This document shows, one piece after another, positions 9,240 to 17,918 of a DNA stretch of 64,000 bases; the first letter of the stretch is position 1, and each line of letters begins with the position of its first letter. The DNA comes from CAIKMD01 sp963729935 (lineage in GTDB: Bacteria; Pseudomonadota; Alphaproteobacteria; ATCC43930; CGMCC-115725). The notes beneath the pieces were generated by a model, which was given only the letters and a program-made list of their open reading frames with translations, was not told the origin of the DNA and ran no database searches. The position numbers and the translations under genes were made by a program. Location: contig CAVSPW010000004.1 in assembly GCA_963729935.1 (NCBI GenBank), positions 186,001 to 250,000 of the forward strand. Reading direction: 5' to 3'.

Positions 9240-9690
9240 CAAGCCGGCGGCCAGGATGACGACCGCCCCATCTCGAGCGGATGACCGCTCGGGAAGGGGT
9301 ATCACGTAGCGCATGTCGATCACGCGTTTCGCGTCGAATTCGCCTTTCACCATTCCCTGCGATCGACACCAGGCGATCTGGTGAAGCACGTCGCCGACCA
9401 CGAGCCGGTCCGCGCGATCGCAAATCGGACAGCCCGGGCTCTATCGTCTCGACGCGCAGGCCCGTGTCTTTGGCGAGGATTGCGCGCCCTTCCGGTGCCG
9501 CCTCGGGCCGCGTGCCGGCTCCTCGTCCGCGTTGACGAAGGCGTCGTGGCACGCCTGCGTGCCTTGGGCCCAAGTACGCGGGAACCGCCCGACCGTATCG
9601 CGGGGCTCGAGGCGACGAAAATCGCGGCCAGAGTCTCGGTGCCGTGAAGCCGGTGGCAAGGAACGACGTGCAGCCTCGGAAACATGGGTA
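9240..9690 (-). pseudogene. Remnant of an NMT1/SsuA-like solute-binding-protein gene
   Basis: Three minus-strand frames read in succession match the C-terminal third of the two intact binding proteins at 47118 and 49437. First comes VGRFPRTWAQGTQACHDAFV (compare VEHFLRAVRHGSHDVDAAFV). After a frame change comes AILAKDTGLRVETIEPGLSD. After another comes VVGDVLHQIAWCRSQGMVKG with AKRVIDMRYV from 9401 leftwards (compare ARQLAWYHSQGMIKD and VIDKRYAEAM). There is no start, signal peptide or N-terminal two thirds, and at least two frameshifts are needed. It is therefore a decayed fragment whose 3' end touches the dispersed repeat. Confidence 0.78.
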
Positions 9691-9745
9691 TCTCTCGGAA
9701 ACGCGTACGATGCGCCGGGTGTGGGGCTCGGCCGCCGGACCTCGC

Positions 9746-11131
9746 TCAGTGCATCGTCTTTGTCGCGGTCTCGAACATTTGTCGCAAGGCCGCGTAATGC
9801 GCGTCATGGACCGAGGGATTGAAGAGCGACCATGATTCGGCCGCCTTGAGCGGCAGAACGACCTTTGCCAAGCGATCATCGTAGGTCTTGTACTCGGAAG
9901 CCGCTTCGTCGAAATGCCCCGCCGACGCGGCGAGCTCGATCTTGCGCAGGCTCAGCACCAGCTCTTTGAGCGCCGCGCGCGCGGCGGCGCGTTGCGCCAG
10001 CCCGCCCGAGACCGTGCGGTCCATGCGGTCGGGGAAATGCTCGATCAATTCGCGCAGCTCGTTGCCGACCGTCTCGGCGGTCAGCGTGACCGTGGCCGCG
10101 TCATCGCCGGGGATCGCCGTCGCGAGCACGCTCGAAAAATCGACGATCTCTTTCATATGCGGGTCGACCCCGTCGGGCTCATAGGGACGCACCCCGTCGC
10201 CGACGGCATCGAGATAGGCGACCAGGTCCCGGCGATCCGACGCCGAGAGTCGAAGCGCGTAGACTCGATCGAAATGCGCCACCACCTGATCGAAGCTGAC
10301 GTAGCGGCCGTCGTGGAAATAGGGCGCATTGAAATCGGCGTTCATCAAGGTCGGCGTCTTGAACATTCCGCCCGAGCCCACATCGTGCTGCCGGTGATCG
10401 ACGAAGGCGCTCGACGGCATATGGCACGCTGCGCAGCTGAGACTCGGGTCACGCGGAAACGGCTTCGAGAAAAGCGCCTGGCCGCGGCGCTCGGCGGCGC
10501 TGGCTTTCGCGGTCAAGCGCCCATCCGGCGCAAGACGCGGATTGGGAAGGAAGTCGATGTCCTGGATGTAGACGACGATCGCGTCGAGAATTTCGGACGT
10601 GGGTTCGGGACCGGCAAATTCGTTGACGATGACGTTGCGAATGAAGTCGTGCAGCGAGCTCATCCGCCCGTCATGGCCGTAAGGCGCCAGATAACGCGCG
10701 CCGCGCAGACTTGGAATCGTAACCGGGTCGAGCGTGCCGTTATCGGCCTTGGGATTGAAGAAGGGGCCCGTCGTGTCAAAATTTCCCGGCCGCGACGACA
10801 TGCCCGGCACGTAGAGTTTGGCGTTCGAAGCCCCGTTGACGTGACAGGTGCTGCAGTTCAGCCCCGCCTTGCGCGCCGGTCCGCCCAAGATATAGGGCGA
10901 GCTGAAGGCCATGTCGCCGAGATTGATCAAATAGGATCTTCGGCCGCCCATCGCTTCGGAATGGAACAGCTCGCGCGGTTGATTGATCGCATCCTCGTCG
11001 AGCTCGGTGCCCTCCGGCAAGACCGTCTGATAGCCATTGACGGGAAAGCTTTGCGCCAAGTGGTTCGAGAGGAGAAGAAGTACGGCCGTAACGGCGATCA
11101 CGCTCCAACCGCGCGCTCGCCGCCCGATCAC
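9746..11131 (-). CDS. Di-haem cytochrome c peroxidase/MauG-family protein
   Basis: The 461-residue protein starts with a hydrophobic signal segment (SVIAVTAVLLLLSNHLAQS) and has two c-type haem sites, CSTCH and CAACH, each in a MauG/CcpA-like context (GLNCSTCHVNG; LSCAACHMPSS). Conserved segments such as IPSLRGARYLAPYGHDGR and TPTLMNADFNAPYFHDGR belong to bacterial di-haem peroxidases. It would act in the periplasm, reducing peroxide or oxidising a partner protein. It starts with GTG, overlapping the stop of the imelysin gene by 4 bp, so the two form an operon. The C-terminal ~120 residues have no haem motif and look helical. Confidence 0.85.
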   Translation of the reverse strand: MIGRRARGWSVIAVTAVLLLLSNHLAQSFPVNGYQTVLPEGTELDEDAINQPRELFHSEAMGGRRSYLINLGDMAFSSPYILGGPARKAGLNCSTCHVNGASNAKLYVPGMSSRPGNFDTTGPFFNPKADNGTLDPVTIPSLRGARYLAPYGHDGRMSSLHDFIRNVIVNEFAGPEPTSEILDAIVVYIQDIDFLPNPRLAPDGRLTAKASAAERRGQALFSKPFPRDPSLSCAACHMPSSAFVDHRQHDVGSGGMFKTPTLMNADFNAPYFHDGRYVSFDQVVAHFDRVYALRLSASDRRDLVAYLDAVGDGVRPYEPDGVDPHMKEIVDFSSVLATAIPGDDAATVTLTAETVGNELRELIEHFPDRMDRTVSGGLAQRAAARAALKELVLSLRKIELAASAGHFDEAASEYKTYDDRLAKVVLPLKAAESWSLFNPSVHDAHYAALRQMFETATKTMH

Positions 11132-11991
11132 TGCGTGAGGTCCTCGAGCGTTGGCGCGATCAAGCCGATCTTGGGCGCAGCGCTTTGCAGAGCGAGAACG
11201 AGCTCCTCGCTCTTAGCGCGCAACCGATCGGGGTCGAGGCTCTTGAGGTCCGGCGCCCGGACCAGCGCCGTCAACGCGTCGATCGTCGCTTGCGTCGTAT
11301 CGGCAAGCCGCGGATCGGCGGCATGGAGCGCGGTTGCGAACACGGTCTTGTAGGCGAGATCGATGCCGAACACGTTGTTGCGCATGTCGTCGAGCGACGT
11401 GCCGCTGTACCGGGATTCGCCGCCATCCGCTTTGTTCTCGCCGACCTCATAGGCGAGCCTCGCGGTGCCATTGAGGAGGTTCTGAGCGTTCAACGGCGTG
11501 TAATGGATTTTCACGTCCAAATCGGCGAGGTGATAGACCAGCGCGCTGGTCTGACCGCCGACATCGAGGTTGTTCGCCCCGAAAAGCTTGGCCTCGATCG
11601 CGTGAAATCCCGTCTGCGCATTGGGCCAGGCATCGATCAATTCATCGAGTTCCGAAACGTAGCCGGCGGTGAAGACCTCCGCGTGTTCCCATCCGACGCG
11701 TGCCCCAATCCACGCCTTCTTTGCGCCGGGAAGATCCTTCGCGACGACGCGTTCATGCAGCTCGCGCGCGCCCGCAAGCGCCTGATCGATGTCGGCGACC
11801 ATGAAAGGGCGGTAGCGTTCGGCCGCGTCGTCGAGCGTGGCGGCGCCCGCGCCCGGCGCGATGCTGCATGCGAGCACCGCCGCCGTAAAGATCAGGCGCA
11901 ACGGGCGGCGGTTACCGCGCGTTCTCACTCGCATGGGGACGATCGAGTGCCGAGGCCGGCCAGCCTCGGCGCGAGCGGAGACGACATACAT
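11128..11991 (-). CDS. Imelysin/EfeO-like periplasmic protein
   Basis: The 287-residue secreted protein has a signal sequence (LRLIFTAAVLACSIAPGAGA) and the imelysin family GxHxxE motif in GFHAIEAKLFG. EfeO/imelysin proteins are periplasmic components linked to iron (or copper) acquisition, despite their older M75 peptidase name. GAGGA lies seven bases before the ATG used here; an ATG 57 bases further in would give a shorter signal n-region and is a reasonable alternative. The gene is first in an operon with the di-haem peroxidase, a pairing consistent with redox-linked metal handling. No EfeU/EfeB gene is present nearby. Confidence 0.8.
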   Translation of the reverse strand: MYVVSARAEAGRPRHSIVPMRVRTRGNRRPLRLIFTAAVLACSIAPGAGAATLDDAAERYRPFMVADIDQALAGARELHERVVAKDLPGAKKAWIGARVGWEHAEVFTAGYVSELDELIDAWPNAQTGFHAIEAKLFGANNLDVGGQTSALVYHLADLDVKIHYTPLNAQNLLNGTARLAYEVGENKADGGESRYSGTSLDDMRNNVFGIDLAYKTVFATALHAADPRLADTTQATIDALTALVRAPDLKSLDPDRLRAKSEELVLALQSAAPKIGLIAPTLEDLTQ

Positions 11992-12344
11992 GCAACAATC
12001 CTCGGGCCGCCCGATGTCTTGATCGAATTCGAGCGGCGGAGATGTAGCTCTGAATCATTTCGTTTTGATGACAATGCTTGCTGCTTCTGGCTTGCATCGA
12101 AGGCTTTTCGCTGGCTGCGCCGAAGCTCGCGACGAATTCCGGTCGGATACGCGAACGGGAACATTTCCGAAAAGAAACTGTCATGGCTGCTCACTACATT
12201 CGCCCGGTCGGCGCCGTCCGAAGAGATCGGGCCGCAACCGTTGCCGTGACCGCGGGGGATATCCATCCCTTGCATGGGGGCATGCAAAGGTTCCGGGGCA
12301 GACGCCAACGATCGCGCAGATCACGTTTTTTGAAGGGGAAGAGA
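11992..12344 (+). promoter_or_regulatory. Divergent intergenic region before the phosphoesterase gene
   Basis: This 353-bp gap separates the leftward imelysin operon from the rightward phosphoesterase gene and must hold both promoters. It contains CTGTCATG at 12178-12185, an octamer core shared with the upstream regions of the other two secreted-protein genes (25434 and 27994). No coding frame convincing enough to call was found in it, although the downstream frame stays open through most of it. Confidence 0.45.
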
Positions 12345-14114
12345 ATGAAGGCCATACACCATTCGTCTTGGGGGGCGAGGCTTGCCGCTCTTGCTGCGAG
12401 CACGATCCTCAGCGCCGGTTTCGCGTTGCCGGTCCTTGCCCATGACGGCGACGATTTCGCTTCGAAGACGCCCATCAAGCATGTGGTCGTGATCTTCGAA
12501 GAGAACATCAGCTTCGACCATTATTTCGCGACCTATCCCGTGGCGGCGAATCCGGCTGGCGAACCGAGGTTCAAGGCCCGCGACGACACGCCTTCGGTCA
12601 ACAACCTGCTCTCGGCCGGTCTTCTGACCAACAACCCCAATCTCGCGCAGCCTTTCCGGCTCGACCGGACCGAGGCCTATACCTGCTCGCAGGATCATAA
12701 TTACACCGACGAGCAGAAAGCGGTGGATGGCGGACTCAACGACAAGTACGTACAGGCGACCGCCCATTTGGGTGTCGGCTGCCGGACGGACGGCTCGACC
12801 GTCATGGCCTATTTCGATGGCAACACCGTCACGGGGTTGTGGAACTATGCTCAGCATTACGCCATGAGCGACAACAGCTTCGACACGAATTTCGGTCCGT
12901 CGACGGTCGGCGTTCTGAATCTGGTCTCCGGCCAGACCGGCAACGGCCATCAGGCGCTCACCTTCGCCGCCGGTAAAGTGGCGACCTTCAACGCCGTCAC
13001 CGTGACCGGCGATCCGGACCCGGCGCTCGACGATTGCGGCGCCGACAAGGGCGGCACACTCGCGAACAAAGGCACGGTGGAGCTCGAGGGCAAGAATATC
13101 GGCGATCTGCTGACTGCCAAGGGCATCAGCTGGGGCTGGTTCCAAGGCGGTTTCGCGCCGACCTCGGCGGCGGTCATCAATCCGGACGGCTCGACCGCGA
13201 CGCCCGCCGTGTGCGGTGCCTCGCATGCGGGTCATCCCGGCGTCCCGAACCCGACGGCGCTCGACGGAAATCCGAGCAACGTCGATATCCATGGCGCGGT
13301 GACCGACTACGTGCCGCATCACGCCGGTTTCCAATACTACGCCTCGACGCGGAACCCGCATCACATCCTGCCGGCGTCGCTGAGCGAGATCGGGCATGAC
13401 GGGCCTGCCAATCACAATTACGACATGACCGAGTTCTTCGCCGCGCTTCAGGCGGGGAAATTGCCGGCGGTCTCCTTCGTCAAGGCGCCGGCCTATCAGA
13501 ACGACCACCCGGGCAATTCCGATCCGCTATCGGCGCAGACGTTCCTGGTGGACACGATCAACGCATTGCAGAAGTCGAAGGAATGGGCCGAAACGGCGGT
13601 GATCGTCTCCTATGACGATACCGACGGCTGGTACGATCATGTCGCCGGTCCGGTCATCAACCAGACCGCCTTCACCGCGGGCGGCAACAACGGCAGCTTC
13701 AACGCCAACGACTCCTACATTCCCGTGTTGCCCCTGAGCACCTCGACCGCAGCCGCGACGCCCGGAAACATCACCACGTCCGGCGTTTGCGGCACGCCAG
13801 CCGGCGGATCGGCAATGCCGCCGCGCTGCGGCTACGGTCCGCGCCTGCCTTACATCGTTGTTTCGCCCTGGTCGAAGGTGAATTTCGTCGATCACACAAC
13901 GACCGACCAAAGCTCGACGATCGGGTTCATCGAGTACAATTGGAATCTCGGCTTCATCGACGGGCCGTCGGCGCCGCCGGCGGGTACCGGATCCTATGAC
14001 CGTGTTGCAGGATCGATCCTCAACATGTTCGATTTCGACGATCGCCCGAATCTCGATCCGGTGATCCTCGACGATGCGACCGGCTTGGTCGTCGGTGGGC
14101 GCCACGGTCACTGA
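12345..14114 (+). CDS. Secreted phosphoesterase, phospholipase C/AcpA family
   Basis: The 589-residue protein has a Sec-type signal peptide (LAALAASTILSAGFALPVLA-HDG) followed by the family hallmark KHVVVIFEENISFDHYFATYP of bacterial PLC/acid-phosphatase AcpA-type phosphoesterases. Further family segments are SDNSFDTNFGPSTVG, KAPAYQNDHPGNSDPL (metal-binding His) and VSYDDTDGWYDHV. It would hydrolyse phosphodiester or phosphomonoester bonds outside the cytoplasm. AAGGGGAAGAG supports the ATG used; the longer open frame upstream lacks family similarity. It sits directly beside the type II secretion genes, and phospholipases of this family are known type II substrates elsewhere, so export by this system is a reasonable inference. 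Confidence 0.85.
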   Translation: MKAIHHSSWGARLAALAASTILSAGFALPVLAHDGDDFASKTPIKHVVVIFEENISFDHYFATYPVAANPAGEPRFKARDDTPSVNNLLSAGLLTNNPNLAQPFRLDRTEAYTCSQDHNYTDEQKAVDGGLNDKYVQATAHLGVGCRTDGSTVMAYFDGNTVTGLWNYAQHYAMSDNSFDTNFGPSTVGVLNLVSGQTGNGHQALTFAAGKVATFNAVTVTGDPDPALDDCGADKGGTLANKGTVELEGKNIGDLLTAKGISWGWFQGGFAPTSAAVINPDGSTATPAVCGASHAGHPGVPNPTALDGNPSNVDIHGAVTDYVPHHAGFQYYASTRNPHHILPASLSEIGHDGPANHNYDMTEFFAALQAGKLPAVSFVKAPAYQNDHPGNSDPLSAQTFLVDTINALQKSKEWAETAVIVSYDDTDGWYDHVAGPVINQTAFTAGGNNGSFNANDSYIPVLPLSTSTAAATPGNITTSGVCGTPAGGSAMPPRCGYGPRLPYIVVSPWSKVNFVDHTTTDQSSTIGFIEYNWNLGFIDGPSAPPAGTGSYDRVAGSILNMFDFDDRPNLDPVILDDATGLVVGGRHGH

Positions 14115-14159
14115 CGGAAGTCAGCGATCACGATCTGTTTGCTTGGTTCCGCATGAAAG

Positions 14160-14187
14160 CCGCCGCCGGCATGTTTGCCGGCGGCGG
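14160..14187 (+). terminator. Strong hairpin after the phosphoesterase gene
   Basis: A perfect 12-bp stem (CCGCCGCCGGCA / TGCCGGCGGCGG) with a 4-nt loop lies 46 bp past the stop. There is no T-run after it, so it may be a weak terminator or a 3'-end stabiliser. Confidence 0.5.
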
Positions 14188-14345
14188 TGTCCCTTCGGCA
14201 AGGCGCTCCGGCGCCGTATCGGATGGGTCTTAAGGCGAAATAGTTGCTGCGGGTCCCAGGTTAAGGGTCTATTTTGCAATTGCAGTATCATGGTATTAGC
14301 GGCGATCAGAACGTCGCAGCCGTGATTGGGATTGGGGCGGCGTAG

Positions 14346-16721
14346 ATGCAAATGCGGGGAGGGCGGCGAAGCCGCTCGGTGATTCGAGCGCATCGGGCAG
14401 CAAGGCGCGCCGGCGTCTATGTCCGCAATTTCTCCGGCGCCGTGGTGCTGGCGACCGGGCTGATTGCGCTTTCCGGCTGCCAAGAAACCCGCACTCTGGG
14501 GCCGCTCACTCACCAATCGCCCGCGACGGAGCTGCAACCGAGCGCGCCGGGCGCTGCGGCCACCAAGGCGCCCGAGGTCGCCAACACGCCGCCCGTCATC
14601 CCGGCCGCAAAGCCGCAAGTCTTTTCCGGCGGCGGCGTCTTCGTCAATCCGACGCCGTCCGCGCCAAGCGGGGGGCCTGAGGCGCAAGCGCCGGCGGGCG
14701 ATATCACGCTCAATTTCGTCGACACCGACGTGCGCGAAGTCTTGCCCCGGGTTCTGGGCGACGTGCTTCACCTCAATTTCACCATCGATCCCAAGGTGCA
14801 GGCGACGATCACGATTTAAACGAGCCGCCCTTTGCGAAGGCAGGACGTTCTGCCCGCGCTGCAGGAGGCGCTGCGCGCGAGCGGCTTGACCCTGGTCGAG
14901 ACGGCGAGCGGCGTCTATCGCCTGGTTGCGACGGACGAAGCGCCGCGCACCGGCTCGTTGCCCGTCATGGTCGGCCAGAGCGGCGGCTCCAGCAGGGCCG
15001 CGCGGCCCTATAATGTCCAGATTCTGGCGCTCAAATACGTATCGGCCGAGGAGTTGCAACACACTCTCATACCCTTCTTGCCGAAGGGCGCCGTCATGCA
15101 AGTCGATGCGACGCGCAATCTGCTCATTCTCTCAGGCACGGGGATGGACCTCTCGACCGTCACCGATATGGTGAAGGCGTTCGATGTCGACTGGATCGCC
15201 GGCATGTCATTCGGCGTCGTTCCCTTGCAGACGGCTTCGCCAAAATCCGTCGTCGATCAGCTGACGCGGATCTTCGGCCCCAAGGGCAGCGTGCCCTTGC
15301 CCGGCATGCTGAGCTTTGCGCCGCTCGATCACATGAACGCCGTTCTCGTCGTGTCGCCGCAACGCGCTTATGTCGAACAAGCGCGGCAATGGATTGATCG
15401 CCTGGATCGGGGCGAAGACGAGAACCGGCCGCAGATCTACGAATATCACGTTCAGAACAGTCGCGCAGCGGATCTGGCGAAGGTTCTGACAAGCCTGTTC
15501 TCGAGCGGTCAGGTCAGCACCGTGCAGCCGCAGACGGCGCCCGGTACGACCGAGACCGCAATCACCTATCCGACTGCGGCACCCGGTTCGATGCTGGGTA
15601 CTTCCTCGCTGACTGCCGGAACCGGAGGTACGGCACAGAGCCCCGGCATTTCCGCGCCGGGGGCTGCCACGACCGGCGCGGGCGGCGCGTCCGGTTTGGG
15701 CTCGCGCGCGGACACCTTCGGCGGCGCGAGCGCTCAAACCAGCGCCTCTGCGGCGAGCTCTTCGGATCTCGGCGCTCAAGCCGGCGCGCCCTCGGCGAAC
15801 GGGCTCGAGCTTCCGCCGGTGCGGATCGTCGCCGACGAAAAGAACAATACGCTGGTGATCTACGCCCAGCCGCGCACCTACCGCATGATCGAGCAGGCCT
15901 TGCAGAAGATTGACATGGTGCCTCTTCAGGTGCTGATCGAGGCGACCATTGCCGAGGTAACACTGGGAAATGATCTCCAATATGGGCTGCAGTACTTCTT
16001 TCATGCCCATGAGAACCAGTTCATCTTCGGCAGCACGAGCACGGCGATCACGGGCGCGGGCATCGCCGGCGTTTTCCCGGGCTTCAATTACATCCTCGGC
16101 AGCACGAACGCGAATGTCGTGCTCAATCTTCTCTCCTCGATCACCAACGTGCATGTGGTGTCGGCACCGGAGCTGCTGGTGCTCGATCATCAGACGGCGT
16201 CTCTGCTGGTCGGGAATCAGATTCCGATCCCGACGGCGCAGATCCAGAGCACGGTCACCACGGGCGCGCCGCTCGTCAGCACCATTCAGTATGTGGATAC
16301 GGGCGTCATTTTGAAGGTCTCGCCGCGAGTCAACGCCAACGGCCTCATCACCCTCGATATCTCGCAAGAGGTCAGCGCCGTTGCCAATGCGAGCCAGACC
16401 GCCGCGACCAATTCCTTGGGTCCGACAATTACGCAACGCCGCATCCAGAGCACGATCACGGTCCAGGATGGCGAGACGGTTGCGCTCGGCGGGCTGATCC
16501 AGGACACCAACAGTCTCGGCAAGACCGGCTTGCCAATCCTATCGGATGCACCGGTTATTGGCCCACTTTTCCGCTCAACCGACCGCTCGGTCCAACGCAC
16601 GGAGCTTCTCGTCCTCCTGTCGCCGCAGGTCTTGCATGATTCGGGCGATGCGAGAGCGGCCACCGAGGAGTTGCGCAGTCGCTTGCGCGCCTTGCAAAGC
16701 AAGGACACACAGATACCCTAG
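14346..16721 (+). pseudogene. gspD: Type II secretin GspD, reading frame interrupted by TAA at codon 158
   Basis: One frame encodes a complete secretin except for a TAA at 14817-14819. Before it are a lipoprotein signal with lipobox ALSGC, a Pro/Ala-rich linker and the N0-domain start (ITLNFVDTDVREVLPRVLGD, LNFTIDPKVQATITI). The frame resumes at once with TSRPLRRQDVLPALQEALRASG, where secretins usually read Q-TSRPL, so a CAA-to-TAA change explains the break. The lipobox makes this a liposecretin like HxcQ, which can reach the outer membrane without a pilotin. As written it cannot yield full-length secretin. A sequencing or assembly error is the main alternative. Confidence 0.82.
14832..16721 (+). 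CDS. gspD: Secretin GspD, C-terminal open frame after the TAA
   Basis: The 629-residue remainder carries the end of N0, the N1-N3 repeats (NVQILALKYVSAEELQHTL; ILSGTGMDLSTVTDMVKAFD; IYEYHVQNSRAADLAKVL), a long Ala/Gly/Ser/Thr-rich insert around residues 235-320, and the beta-barrel secretin domain (VPLQVLIEATIAEVTLGNDL, LLVLDHQTASLLVGNQIPIP, VQDGETVALGGLIQD, TELLVLLSPQVL). Only a TTG start without a ribosome site is available, and the product would lack a signal peptide. Independent function is therefore unlikely. It is listed so the intact part of the gene can be located. Confidence 0.75.
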   Translation: MRRQDVLPALQEALRASGLTLVETASGVYRLVATDEAPRTGSLPVMVGQSGGSSRAARPYNVQILALKYVSAEELQHTLIPFLPKGAVMQVDATRNLLILSGTGMDLSTVTDMVKAFDVDWIAGMSFGVVPLQTASPKSVVDQLTRIFGPKGSVPLPGMLSFAPLDHMNAVLVVSPQRAYVEQARQWIDRLDRGEDENRPQIYEYHVQNSRAADLAKVLTSLFSSGQVSTVQPQTAPGTTETAITYPTAAPGSMLGTSSLTAGTGGTAQSPGISAPGAATTGAGGASGLGSRADTFGGASAQTSASAASSSDLGAQAGAPSANGLELPPVRIVADEKNNTLVIYAQPRTYRMIEQALQKIDMVPLQVLIEATIAEVTLGNDLQYGLQYFFHAHENQFIFGSTSTAITGAGIAGVFPGFNYILGSTNANVVLNLLSSITNVHVVSAPELLVLDHQTASLLVGNQIPIPTAQIQSTVTTGAPLVSTIQYVDTGVILKVSPRVNANGLITLDISQEVSAVANASQTAATNSLGPTITQRRIQSTITVQDGETVALGGLIQDTNSLGKTGLPILSDAPVIGPLFRSTDRSVQRTELLVLLSPQVLHDSGDARAATEELRSRLRALQSKDTQIP

Positions 16722-16825
16722 CGCGTGAGCCGATCGTATCGATTGGATCACGCTCTCGGGTTTTTGGCTTTGTCGTATCTTCTGCGCCGAATCGGCCTCC
16801 GCTTCGGCGGAAAACGCTTTAGATC
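16722..16825 (-). repeat. Dispersed intergenic repeat, copy 2 (inverted)
   Basis: Read on the minus strand, this gap matches the repeat at 9133-9238: CCGCCGAAGCGGAGGCCG, GGCGCAGAAGATACGACAAA and GAGAGCGTGATCC all have counterparts in the same order. The terminal hairpin arms are less perfect here. It lies between gspD and gspK and does not break their shared orientation. Confidence 0.75.
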
Positions 16826-16879
16826 GGGGATCGTCGCCATCCGGGACCGAACGTGAAGCCATCATCGAACGAGGCCACA

Positions 16880-17791
16880 ATGCCGTCGAGGGCCGAGCGC
16901 GGTTTCGCCCTGCTGCTCGTCATCTGGGTCGTGGCGTTGCTCGCGGTACTGGCCGCGGGCGTTGCCGCCGATTCGAGCAGCGAAGCGATGATTGCGCGTA
17001 ACCGGATGGACGCCGCACAGGCGCGGGCTTTGGCGGATTCCGGTGTCACGCTGGCGATCTTGGGCGTCCTCGATCCCAATCCCGCGACGCGCTGGCCGGC
17101 CGATGGCCGCGTCAGGAAGGTCCGCTTCGCCAAGGGTTCGATCGCTATTACGCTTCAGGACGAGGGCGGAAAAATCGACCTCAATGACGCCCCGATCGAT
17201 TTGATCGTCGGTCTGGCCGATGAGTTCGCGCTGGCGCCTGAGATACGCGCGGCTTTGCTCAACGGCATTGCGGAGCGGCGCGACGACTTCAAGGCGGCCG
17301 CGGCACCCCCGCCGGCACGGTTCTATCTCGGTGCCGACAGTTATGCGGCCGACATCGCGGGGTGGCCCTTTGCCGATCCATCCGAGCTGCAGCTTCTCCC
17401 GGGCGTGACGCGCGCGGCTTACGATCGGCTCCTGCCTTATCTCACCGTCTATTCCCAAAGCGCGACTCTCAATCCGTTGACGGCGTTGCCCGAAGCGCTC
17501 CTGGCGGTTCCCGGCATCAGCCCGCAAGATGTCGAATTCTATCTTGGAACACGGGACCAGGCCCAAGCGGGCATCGAAAAGCCCGCCCTCTCGGGCGCGG
17601 ATCGCTATGTCCAGGTCGGGGCGCTGCATGCCGTGACGATTACGGCGAAGGCCCTTACCGAGATCGGCGCGTCGTTTACGCGCCAAGCCGTCGTGATGAT
17701 CTCGCCCAATCTTCCGATCCGCCCCTATCGAATCCTGAGCTGGCGTCAGGCGCGCGAGGCAGTGCCGGCTTCCCTTGCTTCCATGCAATAA
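16880..17791 (+). CDS. gspK: Type II secretion minor pseudopilin GspK
   Basis: The 303-residue protein has a type IV prepilin-like N-terminus (RGFALLLVIWVVALLAVLAAG) and the large globular domain typical of GspK, with the two SAM-like regions recognisable in GKIDLNDAPIDLI and ELQLLPGVTRAAYDRLLPYLTV. The family C-terminus YRILSWRQ is present. GspK caps the pseudopilus tip with GspI and GspJ. I prefer the ATG with GAGG six bases upstream over the upstream GTG. The gene follows gspD on the plus strand, away from the other pseudopilin genes, and ends in TAA. Confidence 0.9.
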   Translation: MPSRAERGFALLLVIWVVALLAVLAAGVAADSSSEAMIARNRMDAAQARALADSGVTLAILGVLDPNPATRWPADGRVRKVRFAKGSIAITLQDEGGKIDLNDAPIDLIVGLADEFALAPEIRAALLNGIAERRDDFKAAAAPPPARFYLGADSYAADIAGWPFADPSELQLLPGVTRAAYDRLLPYLTVYSQSATLNPLTALPEALLAVPGISPQDVEFYLGTRDQAQAGIEKPALSGADRYVQVGALHAVTITAKALTEIGASFTRQAVVMISPNLPIRPYRILSWRQAREAVPASLASMQ

Positions 17792-17918
17792 TCGTCGGTA
17801 CCGATGGGTATGCCGCCCCAGCGCGTTATCGGATTGAATTGAATAGTGACAATCCATCCCGTTGCGAATTGCTCGTCTTGTCGGCCGTCACGCGGTGTCC
17901 GCTTCGCCGGACAAGGCT

